Below are positions 10,467 to 24,637 of a stretch of 64,000 bases of DNA, one piece after another. A program made the translations under genes and the position numbers. Origin of the DNA: Gryganskiella cystojenkinii (lineage: Eukaryota > Mortierellomycota > Mortierellomycetes > Mortierellales > Mortierellaceae); NCBI GenBank assembly GCA_015852425.1, contig JAAAIG010000041.1, positions 1 to 64,000 on the forward strand, given 5' to 3'. Positions within the stretch are counted from its first letter, which is position 1. Each line of letters starts with the position of its first letter. The notes under the pieces are model-generated. The model did no database searches and was not told the DNA's origin. It worked only from the letters and a program-made list of their open reading frames with translations.

Positions 10467-12336
10467 TTTTTTTTTTTTTTTTTTTTGCTTTTGTCCCCCT
10501 GTCAGTCCTTCTCTCTTGTTCCTTTCTCTCTTTAGAGTTTTGTCGGTCTTTGATCTTCTTTTTGGTCGTTTCTTCAGCACCCCAATGAAAGGTTGTTCCA
10601 GGTCCACCAACGAGGTCCTTCAAGTCCATCTTTTCATCCAACACACTTTCACCGGGACCTTTTCGATACCCCTGGCGTCTCTTGTTTTTGCAAATCCCCC
10701 ATGTGCATTCGCAGGTTTCTGCGCAAAGAAAATGTTTACTTTCAGGCACAAAGATGGTTTTGTCCTTTGCAATCAGCTCTCTCCAGAAGCATAGTTTTGC
10801 CTTTTCGGACTAACGTTGCGCTTGCCATCTGGTTTGTCCTACCTTTTCTCAACAAAAAAAAGTGCTCACACCAAACTTCAAACACGCACACCTTTTTTTT
10901 TTGTCGTGTTCCGCTCATAGTTTGTTCCCCCCCACGAGTGGAGGCGGGATTTCTTTTTTGCTGCTGATAAGCCTTTTATTTCCCCTTCCTCTTGTTTAGT
11001 TTATCAAAAAGCGCCTTGAGATTGGGTCCGTTGGTCTTGTTCCTTTCTTCCCTCTCCCTTTCTCTCCTCCGTTTTGATGAGCACATTGCGATGGGTCCCT
11101 TCCTTTCCGCTCTTTGTCGATACGTGTTCAAATGCCAATGGCGTCCTCTTTTTGTTTGCAACCGGATCGCTGCGCGAAGTGATGGGGAATCGGCTCGATG
11201 GAAGATCGATACAGCAATAATAGCAACAACAGCCCAATCATAAAACTCGATAACGTGTTCATTCCTCTTTTGTCTATCGAACAGGAGCAAGGAACAGAGA
11301 AGGCCCTTGATACACAGCCTCTGTTACAAATGAGCGTCTCGCCATCAGACAGAGAACGACCATGAAGACGTGGAGAGAGTGAAAGGGTCGAGATTAAAAA
11401 AACCGAGAAAAACAAAAAAATGCCACTCGGCTGTTTTTTTTGAAAGCGCGTGTATTTTGTGCAGATTTGAATAACGACTGTCAACAAACAAAAATGCCCC
11501 ATGCAAAATGAGTTCATTTCAAAATGACACCGTCCAGCTCAATTGGAATCATCAGCACCCAGAAATCGATTCAGGAACGAAATAAAACGTTGTGCTATCG
11601 AGATCTGGTCTGCTTTATCGATGTAGCTCGAAGAACATCCCACAACCTGCTCCAGAATAAGAGTGAAGTCCGGCAACTCGTGCCTCAGATCCGATAGAAC
11701 GGTTAAACAGAAAAAACTAGGGAATCAAGGAATCAAATTATAACGTTCTGGGAACCTTGGTCGCAGTTATCCTCACAGACAATTGTATATGAAAAAGTCA
11801 AAAAAAGAGGGTTTGGGTACGAGAGAGACCCTTTGTCTCATCTTAAGAACAGGAATATCAGAGACGGATACGATCAAGCCAGCAAGAGCACGCAATTGCA
11901 ATCGGATATAAAAAAATAGGAAAAGAAACCCACACGAGCGAGGGGCAACTAAGATTAGCCATTCACTTTTTCGAACGATCGCTCGGGTTGAGGAATTTTT
12001 TTAAAGTGTTGACCTTGTTTCGATCGGGACAATTCTTGCTCCCTTTGAAAAAAGGTCGATAGTTCAGCGATCACAAAAACGAACGCACTGGTCCCCTGCA
12101 ACTAGACCGTTTGAACGACTTTGAATTCTAAAAAAAATGACCGGGCGTAACTATTACCCGTGGAGTTTACGCAAAAAGAAATAAAGATCTCTCCTCTGTT
12201 GGTTGGTGTGCTGTGATGAAAAAAACAGAAAGTGAAATGAAAAAAGGAAGAACTTTCCCTCCGTTCCAGGCACACAACGAACCTGATAGGGCGGGATCTT
12301 CAAAGTTCTCTTGGCACGTTGCAAGCTGAGACTGGT

Positions 12337-12342
12337 CACGTG
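12337..12342. promoter_or_regulatory. CACGTG E-box upstream of the DNA glycosylase gene
   Basis: The palindrome sits in TCACGTGC, 158 bases before the ATG at 12500, with a related CACATG about 20 bases further on. Sites of this type bind bHLH factors (Cbf1/USF/Pho4 class). Five other upstream regions in this window have the same core. Confidence 0.45.
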
Positions 12343-12499
12343 CCATTTGAGTAAAATCACATGACATTCAAAACCCCTTAAATTTGAGTTTTCGTTCGCC
12401 TTTCCACGCCACCAATATCAATGATGTGGGAACCTCGACTTGACTTTGAAGCAATCACACAATTGTTTTTTTCCTCATCTTTCCTTTCACAAAGTCATA

Positions 12500-13580
12500 A
12501 TGTCACGCCGCTCCACTCGTATCGGTATGTCTCGTCGATGATACTCCTCCCATAGGATGATCACCTTTCGTGACTAATAACCCAGTTGATGCATACTATT
12601 TATTTTAACAACACCTGTTGATTTAGCCACGACAGCTGTCAAGGCTATCCCACCGACACCCGCTGCTACGTCTTCCCCTACAGCCTTGAAAGCCAAGGTG
12701 AAAAAAACAGCTTCTCCTGAGCAAGTTGTCGAAGCGGCGGCGGTGAAGAGGACCAAGAAGGAAAAGGTCGAAGACACGGATGTCGTACCAGTCAAGAAAC
12801 AGCGTGTGAAAAAGGAAAAGGAGCCTGAGCCTATCGATGATGGATTTACACGTTGTCAATGGGCCAGTAGTCCTCGGTACCCGCTCTTACAACAATACCA
12901 TGATAAAGAATGGTGTGTCCTCGGTGGATTCGATCGTACGAACCGATACCTCTTTGAAATGCTCATTCTTGAAGGTAAAATCGAAAAGAACCTACCGGGA
13001 CTTAAACCAAGGTCTTCATCATTTGCAAGATACCTTTGCTCACCCCTTTCCATCCCAATGTTTTCGACTCTTAGGTGCACAGGCCGGCCTCTCATGGTCC
13101 ACTGTCCTGCATAAGCGTGAAGCTTACAGAGAAGCGTATGATAATTTCGACTACAACATCATCGCAGACACTTATACCTCCCCGGCATCAAATGATCGAC
13201 TGATGCAGACAGGAATCGTCAAGAACAAACTCAAAGTGGAGGCTTCTATGGTCAATGCTCGTCTCTTCCGAGACCTCTTGAACGCGGAATACCCAGACCA
13301 GGCTAGACTCGAGGACACTAATGGGTTCTGGCAGTTCTTGCAACAGTACAAGAAACCCGAGATGACTGAAAAGGAAAAGTTGAAGAGACGCAGGGCTAAG
13401 GAATCCAGTGGAGAGTACATAACGAGGAGTGAAATCTCGGACCGATTGAGTGAGGATTTGAAGAAACGGGGGTTCAAGTTTGTGGGAACAACGATCATGC
13501 ATGCATACTTGGTCGCGGTTGGGATCGAGACAGAGGATCTTCGTCATAGCAAAGCATGCCATTGTTATAGTGATGCATAG
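12500..13580 (+). CDS. DNA-3-methyladenine glycosylase I (Tag/AlkA-distinct HhH family)
   Basis: This base-excision repair enzyme removes 3-methyladenine from alkylated DNA. Exons are 12500-12524, 12627-12974 and 13075-13580, giving 292 residues. The catalytic domain starts near residue 97 with RCQW and HDKEWCV, matching the Tag pattern RCxW and HDxEWG. It continues with LSWSTVLHKRE, and ends with KKRGFKFVGTTI and the Cys/His-containing tail HSKACHCYSD, which corresponds to the zinc-binding C terminus of bacterial Tag. Bacterial Tag is about 187 residues. The extra length here is a basic Lys-rich N-terminal extension (residues 1-95, with KKEK-type clusters that could act as nuclear signals) and a charged insert before the GTT motif. 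The family is bacterial in its best-known members, and fungal copies are often regarded as acquired by transfer, but this copy has fungal introns. It converges on GMD, 171 bases away. Confidence 0.92.
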
Positions 13581-13751
13581 AGTATAAACATACATTTTTC
13601 TTTTTTCCGCGGTTGCTGTTCTACTTGTGGGATCACCATCGTAAAATGACGATGTAGAAGAAAAAACTGGAGTACATAATAGTAGGAGGAGGGGGGGTTG
13701 AAGAAGGGGGTATGTATACATGAGAAGTGTGGTAATCTTCATTCAAGATCT

Positions 13752-15498
<1,747 letters not shown>

Positions 15499-16019
15499 GA
15501 CGGTGGTAGGACAGGTAGTGGCGGGGAAGAAGAAGAGGAGTGAGCGTGTGAAAGGATGAACAAGAAATATGACGATTGAGAAATACAAGAAGAAAGGGAG
15601 AAACTTGAAGGCGGCGTAAGATTCCAGAAAAAAAAAAAAAAGGAGGACTCACGCAGTCCCACTTTGTTTCCCTCTTTTCCGCTCGGTCTCACGCTCATGA
15701 CGCAAAGCCACCTCAATTTATGCGATGTGATCAGCTTTTTTTTTTTATCACAGTGTTGCAGTTTTTATTGGAGTGGGGACACCAGCGCACAAATGCGAGG
15801 AGGAAAGAGTCTATTCTACAGAGGATTGGCCGAAAAATACGACGGGCTATGGTACAAACGAAGAAAAAGCAAAGGAGAGGGTAAAGTACAAACGATCAAC
15901 GCTTGGTTGGGGAAGAGAGAGGAGTGTTTGCTAGGTGATGTATGTGCTGTTGTATGTAAGGGAAATACAGGATAGTTATGACCTAGTGGGGTGAAAGAGA
16001 TAACGATACGCCAGATCGC

Positions 16020-17848
16020 TTAGAGGCGAAGCATTGAAGACAACGCACGCAACTGTCGATCGTCCTCAACCCAACGGACTCTCTCTCGAGAAATCTCTCT
16101 TGGCTCGAGCTTCGGCAACAACAACGTATGCGTGGCAAGGTTGGCCAAGACCGACAGCGAATCCGGTCCCTCGGCAGAGCCCTCACGCTGGTCCTTGATG
16201 TTCAAAGGGGACAATTCAACCAGGGCAGGGATCATCACAGGCTTAACGCCAGAGGAATCGCCCATAGGGTCATCCATAAGAGGAAGGTCATCTTCAGAAG
16301 CCCAAGACGTTGTTGGAGAGTATGTGTTCGAAGGTGGCGTAGGGAAAGATGAGGAGGTCGCAGTGGGGCTTGAGGACTTGTAACGGTGCTCACGTTGACC
16401 TTGAATTCCGTTTCTGGCTCCTGCAGCAGATCCCAGGAGGTTGCTGTTAGAGCGTGAGCGAGAGCCGATCTGTTTGCCATCCATAGACTGGATAGGAGAG
16501 TAACGGTGCTCCTTGAGACCACCCGTTGATGATGACGAGGATCCATTTCTTTGATGAGTCATACCATGATGATGGTGATGATGAGGGCCTGAGGTTCTTG
16601 CGCGATCCTCCTCGGTGTGCTGGAAGGCACGGTGGTGAGGACGGTGACGAGCACGGGGAGCCATCGGTGGGGATGGACTGCTTTGGTTGTTAGCGTGATT
16701 GGCACTGTGATCACTACCGTGACCAGAGGTCTCGGGGTAGACACCCTTGGGGACAACAATTTCGGAGAATCGAGGATCTTGCGAGGGGATGGTGCGAATG
16801 CGCTCGGAACGAAGGTCCATACTGGTATAATAAGAGATGAGATGAAGCTTTTGGTTGTCCGAAGTCGTGATGCTGAAGGATTGCTTCAAGAGACCATCGG
16901 GTCGGTAGACGTTCTTGCCCTGGTGGTTGCCATGGCTGTCATCAAGTTCACGGTAGGTGAGGAAGCTACCAGTGACTCGGCTGGGACTCCAGCTCTTGCC
17001 ATCGGTCCAACGACGCATACCAGCCTCACGCTCATCAAAGCAGTAGACAGAGCCGGAGCGGACGGACTGGCGCTCAATATCTGAAAGACGACGGTGAACG
17101 CGAGAGACGAGGCCTAATCGACAGGCTGTAAAATAAGGAACGGAAAAAAAATTGACGCGAAGGTTAGGAAACCGGACGGATTTAACCTTTGATTGTAAAG
17201 CAAAAAAAAAAGAGCATTGCGAAGCAAAGGGGAAGTACGAAAAAAGAAAGGGGGCGAAGATGATGAAGTGTAGTGTTTGCGTGTCTGTTGTTGTTCTTCC
17301 CTGGAGAAGGATGGGGCTTGGGCTAAAACATGCCCGCGGACTGATGGCTGGGGCTAGTCTCTCTTTTTTTATTTTGCGCGCAAAAGCCAAAAAAAAAAGG
17401 AGGACAACAGGTTTTTTGATTTCAGCAACGCTGGGCTGTGACAACAGGCAACGTTGGAAAATCTTAATAAAGAGAAGAGCGAAGGAGAAAGAAAGGGAAG
17501 AAAGGGACGAGGAGCTGTGCTGGCTGAATGTGGGATGTGCATTTTGCTTTGTGCGGCATAGAGGTTTCGCCTTGTTTTCTTTTTTAAGCTTATTAGTGCA
17601 GTCCACTGCGCCATGAACCAAAATATGAAAATTTTGATCAGAAAGGATCAAATCACAGACACAACAAAATAGACTGCCTCCGAAAAAGAAGCTCGTCTAT
17701 GATTGAGCCTGGCTGTGAACAGGTGCATGATGGAGGTGCTTGAAGTATTTGGAGGAGAGAGAAAAAGGTACTTGCCTTCAAAGATGATCATGGCGTCGTG
17801 AGGGGTTTTGATCAGACCAAAGTAGGTCTCCATAGAAGTGTGGTCCAT
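16020..17848 (-). CDS. Gti1/Pac2 (WOPR) family transcription regulator
   Basis: WOPR proteins (Wor1, Ryp1, Gti1, Pac2) are fungal sequence-specific DNA-binding regulators of morphology, nutrient response and sporulation. Two exons, 17848-17776 and 17125-16020, give 392 residues. Exon 1 encodes METYFGLIKTPHDAMIIFE and exon 2 starts with ACRLGLVSRVHRRLSD, restoring the WOPR first box. SGSVYCFDEREAGMRRWTDG and WSPSRVTGSFLTYREL follow, the most conserved part of the family, at about residues 45-85. A second conserved block (YRPDGLLKQSFSIT, LHLISYYT) closes the DNA-binding region near residue 140. The rest is low-complexity: Pro/Ser-rich, one run of six His, and Ser/Gly stretches. The 650-base intron begins with GC, not GT (GAAG then GCAAGT), the only choice that keeps the family sequence. 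Target genes unknown. Confidence 0.93.
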
Positions 17849-20800
17849 TGCGTTATGAGGCTATATGAAGATACGAGGGACGGTGTTGTGTGGAGGAGAA
17901 AATGTTTATCGAATCCAGAGAAAGGAGGTTGTCGGATCGAGGGGATGGTGGCAATGAATTTCTGGTGAGAGAGTGAGATCGGGTAATGTTGCTATCGAGG
18001 TTGAACTCGTTGAGAAAACGTGATTGATTGGGAGGTGGAGCAGAGAGTGTTTGTTCGTGAAGGAGAAAGTGAATGTGGGGAAAGCAGTTGTGCGTAAAGA
18101 GTGGAGAGTGGAGAAGAGAGAGAGTAAGAGACCAAGGCGTTCAAGGAATGAAGAAGAAACGATAGGGGGAACAAACAGAAAAAGGAAAAAAGATGAGAGA
18201 AGAAAAAGAGGAAGAGAAACGGGAGAAAAAGGTCGTCTCTTTTTATTTCATCGATCGGCACGGATGATTGGATTGTCCCCAATAGAAACATAAAATTTTT
18301 CATGATCTGCGCCGTGTAACAAATTCGATTGAATTGAGTTCTTTTTTCTCTTTAATGATGATGCATTTCAAATCGTGTGGACATGACATCGCTCAGCTCT
18401 GTCTTTTTTTTTCGTTGCCTGTTTCGAGAGAATAAAAAAAAAGCATATTCCACCACGCCTTGGCTTTCTGACCGAACTGCTCCCACTTTGGGGACCGTCC
18501 TCTAATTGAATAACGCAATAATAAGAGTGGAACCTTGGAGCGTCATCAGATTCTGACTTCTTGTTATTGAATAGGACTCAATGACAGACTCAATAACCCC
18601 GACACAACTTTTTTTTTCCTCAATCATAAATAAGCATTTTCTGTGTACATATTGGTTAGCCGGCACTGGTTTATCCTTGATCCACAAGAGCCTTTTTTTT
18701 TGCGTGAACTTGTTTGTGTCTGTGTGTTTCGCTTTTTTCTTAATTTTTTTGCCGTGCTGTTGTCTTTTTGGGTTGCGGGTTCCGCCTCAAGGCCTTGTCG
18801 ACCCTACCGAAATAAACAAGAAATCAGCCCCGCTTTTGTCCCTCCACTTGCCATCCTTTTCGTTATTGCCGCTGTTGTCTGAGGATCGATAGTTGGGAAG
18901 TTCTGGATTGATGGCGGTGCAAGCTAAAATAGAAGTTGCGAATTGGCTTTTTTTTCGCGCAAATGTCTAAATGGAAGAAAAAACGAGTCGTTATGCTGCC
19001 CAAGTTCCCCTTTTCTTAACCTGCTTGATCGGGCGCAATTGGGATCCACGGACAAACAGTGCGCAATAACACACACACAAATGAGTGGGCTACGCAAGGG
19101 GGGGATAGAACAATAGCAGCAGGAAGAGAGGCCGTGTTCTTTCCTACTGTCTAATAGAATGCGCTAAAAAAAATCGTAAAGAACCATGACAAATGCAAGC
19201 TGAACTCGTCAAATTGGCAATCGTTTTTCCAAAGAAGCTTTTTTGACAGTAACAAGAAAACCCGAACTAAAGAGCATGAAAAATAATAAGACTACGAACC
19301 AGGCACTGTTCAACGATTGCCAAAAGGAGAATTAAAAAAGAACAGCAAAGAGGAGCGAAGAGGAGTAGAACGTTCACGTTCAGTTTCAAGGGCAAGCAAC
19401 CTCTCAACCATTTCATTAGAGAAGAGAAACTGCTCTTCCGTCGTTTTAGTTGGGCTTGTTCGTGAAAGCGCATATAGAGCTCGGTCCCCAAAAGATAAAA
19501 AAAACAAAAAAAAACTCTGGCTCTTTTGATTGTCGGCCAACTCTTGTATTTTACGTTGACGTTCGGTCAACTTTTTTGCGTTGCCTACTGCTCTTACTGT
19601 GTCCCCTTCCTTCTCTGCACCCTTCCCTCTTTTGCTTTTGATCCATTTCGTCTTGCGGCGAGTGTGGGAGGGTAGGGATCTGCTACTTATGGAGCTGGTA
19701 TTTTTCGAATTATGGTCGAGATCTCAATGATGCCAGCTTTCACTATCTTTACGTAACCCGTTGCGCGAAAACTTCACCTTAAATCAAACAGTGAAAAAAT
19801 TAATTGAGAGACATTTCACCCCACTCTCCTTGACCACCGAGGGAGTATTTTTTAGGCATCATTTGCTTCCTGGACCCGTGGAGGAACAAGTTTACCGGTA
19901 CCGTTTCGGTCTGTGTACCTCTCGATCGGTATCATCATCCAACAGGTTTTCGAATATTAAAAATCTCAAAGAGTTTTTTTTTTGGGTTCAGGTTTTTGCT
20001 TATCAGAATGTCTCTGCTGAGAACCGGGGGAGGAGAGATACGACCATGGTTTAAGTAGGAGGTTCATCCAACCATACAAGAGGTTGATCCATGGTCACCT
20101 AGAAGGCAAAGTCTAGCTTTTTTTAATTTCTAACCTTTACTTATTTCTCGGAATTGAAGACAACAACGGTAGACAAATAAGAAATAGAATTCTTGTGACA
20201 TACAGAAGTTCAACGCAGCAACAAGTTCGAGGCTTTTCTCGATGCCATGCTGTGCTGCCTAGGGTTCTATACCAGCAACTTTCTTCTTTTATGGTCTCGC
20301 CTTTATATTTTTCCTATCGCGACTACTTTAAACTCTCCTGATCGGATTTTTTCATGTCCTAATGCGCAACCTTTATCTTTTTTTTTCTCCACCTGAGAAA
20401 ATGAGAAACGAAATGGATGATGATGCTTCTATTTCGTCATTATTTTATGATGGCCATCTTGATCCTGCTTCCTGCTTTTGATTCGTAAGAGGATCGTTCG
20501 TTTCTTTGTGCCGAGAAAGATTTGCAACCGTTTACTTCAAGGATTGAACCGAGCTTAGGAGAAATAGAGCGAGGGGGAAGCTGTAGTTTGTGGAGTGTAT
20601 TTCGAGAAAACGCCATGTTCCTTTCTCGGAAAATATGGCTTTTTTCCTTTGTTTCGCATTTGAGGCAGGGAAAAAGAATGGTATTGATCAACTTTCACAG
20701 CCTTCCAATAACCTGACAGTCGAGAAAGAAGGTTAAGGGTGCTTGCTCCATTCTGGTTGGCTGGATCAGGATTTACCCGTCCTAGTCCCTTTATTTTCCT

Positions 20801-23800
20801 TTTGAGAGGCTGATCTGTTGTTGTTGGCAATTCTTGCTTTTTTGGAGGTTAAGTTCGTTCCTGTCTGTGGCGTTGCTCTCTTTTTCCTTTCCCGTTTGTC
20901 ATGTGGTGGCTTGATGACGATTGCCCAAAACGGTCAGAGATCGGGGAGGTACACACGTATGCTGTTGAAGACATATGGGGACATCCGTCATCTGCTCCGT
21001 TCTTTCCTGATCGTGTGCTATTTAGTCTTATAACCCTCTCTTGCTTCATGATACCAAAAGGCCCGAGAGGAACAAGACGTATAACAGCTCGCAATTCAAA
21101 TAAATGTCGAGGTGTAACGTCCCAGAAGTACGGTTTCCGTCTCTCCTTTTCAGCCAAAGGGAACATCCTTTTCTCGCAATCTCCGGACCCGTCACACTCT
21201 TTCTCTCTCCCTTTTTTCTTTTCGCCCAAAAGCCCATTCGTACCTCCCCCCTGCGAAAGTTTTATCCAAATGCACAGTCGACGAAGAGGAGTGAAAAAAG
21301 AATTACCCACCTGTCCGGGAAGACACGTATAGCAATTGTGTTGTCGGCCCTGCGAGTGCCGACAGACCCCCATTTCACTCTCGAGTCGATGCGTTAAGTG
21401 TGTTTCTCTTTCTATATTTCTTACAGCTCCTTTCCACAAGTTTAAATGGTTTTGTTTGGAGCGGAAACGAGAAACTTGACTATGATGTTCAATTGGCTCC
21501 CATCTCAATGTTACCTACCTTGATCGGTAATTGTTGCCGAAAGAAAACTCAAAGGGAGCGCAGCAACGTGCTTTGTATGACCCTTCCTCGTTTTCCCCTG
21601 ACCCTTGCTCGCTCTCTATTTGCTCCTCTCTCTCACACTCTCATTATATTCTTTTCTTAGACAAGATAAAAAAAATGCTTAAAAAAAAAGCGCGCGGCCG
21701 CATATTCAGGCGGCGACGGGTGCAACTTGAGCCGATCAATTACAAGGAAGAAATATTGGTACTTTTAAAAAAAGATTTGTTATCATCATTAGTCTGTATG
21801 AAATAAAATAAAAAAATACGAGATCGCCGGGCTCCCTTGACCGAGAAAAAACAAATTGATCTGTTGTTCGTTTTCGTTTGTTCGTGTGGGTCGTTGTGCT
21901 GTCGCGCTGCGTGTAACACTTAAACAAGAGTTGACAAAGACCCTTCTTTCTCTCAAACGAACATCCGTTTTTGGAGGTTTGTCTACATGCGTGTGTCGAT
22001 ATTCGTTCACTATCTCACAATAATCACACCATCTTCGGGTAGAAAGAAAGGATAGACATCAAAAAAGCGAATTGCCTCAGGTTCCTGGGTCTCCGGCCCG
22101 ATCGACTAAATGAGGGGATACCTGGGGTGAAGATCGTAATGGCGAGTCTGTGCAAGACCCATCTGTCTCCCCGCTCTCCAACAACTCCATTGTCCGCGCA
22201 GCGTGGCAAGTTGATCCGGACCGATGAGCGATTGCGGTTGAGGGAATTTCAGAAACCCAATTTTAAAACGTGGTAATTTTCGTTTCCCGACGAAATATGC
22301 GACTGTGCTATTCTACTGTGACAATAATTTTTCCCCCCTTCCACTCTTGCTCGGTATAGCTCGTGTGAGAGAACCCCAGATTTGACATCATTTTTATCAA
22401 TACAGTACTGTAGTAGAGGGCGAAAGGGCTTCAATGTAGACAGCAGCGCAGCATAATTGAACTACGGAGTCCGGACGACAAAAAATGAAAAAAGATCCTT
22501 GGAAGCAAGCATTTGTAAACAAAAGAACGGGGGAACATGTCGTAGTTTGAGATTATAGGTACAGCTTCTACTCCGAGTCATACTAGGAGGGTTAATTATC
22601 CCTACCCAATTCACAGAACTACGTAACATTCTTCGAGACTAACACAGTTGCAAATTGCGGAAATGCACAACACAACTAAAGTAAGAGAGATTCCAGACAT
22701 CCAACAGCCATCCTCTCAAAACGCATTGATATCTAAGATTGCTAAAAACATGTTGCCTTTTGGGTTTCAAAGAGATCTCATTCCATGCAGTCTTATGTTT
22801 TCGAAGACGAACGGAGAAGATGAACAGGGAGTAACCCCACACGATCTTTCTTTTCGATTTCAGACGAGGGACCCCTGACTAGCGACCACAAGGGACTTGT
22901 TTTCTTCAAAGGGGCACTATGGAGACCTCCGCTAATCCCCCCCTCGCTCCTTCTCAAGATCGAGGTTGTTTTCCTCTTTGACCACGAGGACGAACAACAA
23001 AAATTGGTGGCGCTTTTTGAGATCTCCACAATGACGTAACGCCTAAAAAAGCCTCATCTTAAAAGAAGCTCATTGGTGGCTCATCCTATTCTTTGGTTTC
23101 TATGCTTTCTCCCCTGCCATCCCCAGGAGCATGACTACAGCCAAAAAAAATAAAATAAAATAAAANNNNNNNNNNGTGGGCAGCTCGCGGTGCGCCCGTA
23201 GGTGTTTGATGTTTACAGTTTCATTGTGGTGGTCATGTTCTAGACTCTCTAGAGGCTTATCCATGGCTCGCTCGCGGGGTTGCCATGCATCTACTCTTTC
23301 CGCGAGACGACTTGTATATTTCTTGCTTTTAGTCTCGAAAACGCTGCAATAGCGGAGAAGGGTCGATGGAAATGGGGTCGTGTCCTTGAGAAGACTTGGA
23401 GAATATCAGCAAACAATTCCTTAATATATGATATATCGCAACAGTGACCAGTTTTTTTCCATTATTCGTATCACTACTAATAGTGATGAAAAGGTATGCT
23501 TTCCGTTCAGTGAACGGCTCTGTGCTGGACGCAGGCAGAGTGGTCGATGTCGATACTTCACCAAGAGCGGGCAATTCGCCAACAAAAAAAAAGAAAAAAG
23601 AAATGGTAGAGTGCAAGGAGAAGACAACGATCATGCGGGTTTGACCCAATTCTTTCAAATGCTAGTAGTAAGATATTCGAAGATGGTCTAGCCCCTCTTT
23701 CACATCCCACGCCATCAGTTTCCGTCTCATCATGCCACAACCCGCAGTGTTGCTAGTCGTTTCCGTCTCGCCTCACTTTTTTCCTGTTTTGATCCACCAG

Positions 23801-24637
23801 CTAAAAAATAGAATACAAAGATATCTCCATTCTCGACACTCGTAGAGAAGAGATGAAGACAGGGATAGATTAAATGCGTTGGGGCAAAGAGAGGAGAGGC
23901 TCACTTGAACTCCAAGGAGCACCAACGCACCCCTGCTGCCTTCTCGCCTCTTCTAATCTCTTTTGATTTCTCAGCAGAGGAGAAACTCTTGCGGAGTCAA
24001 CATCTGCTTCTTTGATCTCTCTCGTCCCAAAAAGGAAAATATTTTCCGAACTCGGATAAAGTTTGTCTGTCCCTCTTTTTCCTTGATCTTTGGGCACGAT
24101 TGGTTTTTTCCCCCACTGTCTCTCTTTTTCGCTCTCGGCTCAATCAACTCTCTTTGTTTTTGTTGACTACAGGCATGCGATGTGGATGAATGATCAGTAT
24201 TCTATTGTTGTGGTTTGTGGTTTGTTTTGTCTATAGGCTGGGCGGGGGACAGTTCAGTCCTTCTGACTTCTGAGTCAACCATGATGTTTACCTGCATTTT
24301 GATTTCATTACGCAAAAACACGAAAAGAATAATTGGCGTGCACTGTATTGCCAACAAGAAAGTCGGTCTGGTTGTTATTTCAGTTGCCACAGTGTTTGCC
24401 TTTGTCTCTGTTTGAGAGGGTTGCAGCGCATGGTTTTCATTCTTTCAGCCAGAGTACGCACGTTTTGTATTGTTCGTAAGTTACAAAGATCGCTTTTTAA
24501 TGATTTTTTGTTTGTTGTCTGAATGACAAAAATGGGTGTTACTATGCTACAAAAGGGAGAAAGGAAAGATGGGGTCATCGTTGAAAGACGAAAGGGGATA
24601 TCAAAGGTAAGGGGACAAGCTGAATGCTTAGGCTTGT
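17849..24637. other. Long gene-poor stretch, no gene recognised
   Basis: Nearly 6.8 kb separates the Gti1/Pac2 start from the ferritin stop. The first 450 bases are probably the promoter and leader of the regulator. Beyond that, frames on both strands are short, compositionally random and interrupted. The longest, 219 codons on the minus strand at 20849-21508, has no domain-like pattern. T and A homopolymers are common. A TAAAA tandem run at about 23148-23165 abuts a ten-base gap. I saw no terminal repeats, reverse transcriptase or transposase motifs, and no tRNA-like B box. It may hold long noncoding RNAs or distal regulatory DNA, or degraded repeats, but nothing in the sequence settles this. 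Confidence 0.5.
23166..23175. other. Assembly gap (10 N)
   Basis: Ten undetermined bases follow a short TAAAA tandem repeat, which is the likely cause of the break. Confidence 0.95.

Larger units (their letters stand above)
9944..12499. other. Intergenic region with one assembly gap, no gene seen
   Basis: The first 400 bases, upstream of INO1 on its strand, are G/T-rich on the plus strand (C/A-rich in INO1 sense) and probably hold its promoter and leader. Ten unknown bases occur at 10457-10466 beside a long T run. From 10500 to 12490 there are only short frames with frequent stops on both strands, and no domain or splice pattern was recognised. The last 160 bases include a CACGTG site belonging to the next gene. 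Confidence 0.5.

Noticed and set aside
20849..21508. Minus-strand frame of 219 codons in the gene-poor region
   Set aside because: No domain-like pattern, no splice partners and random composition; likely chance.
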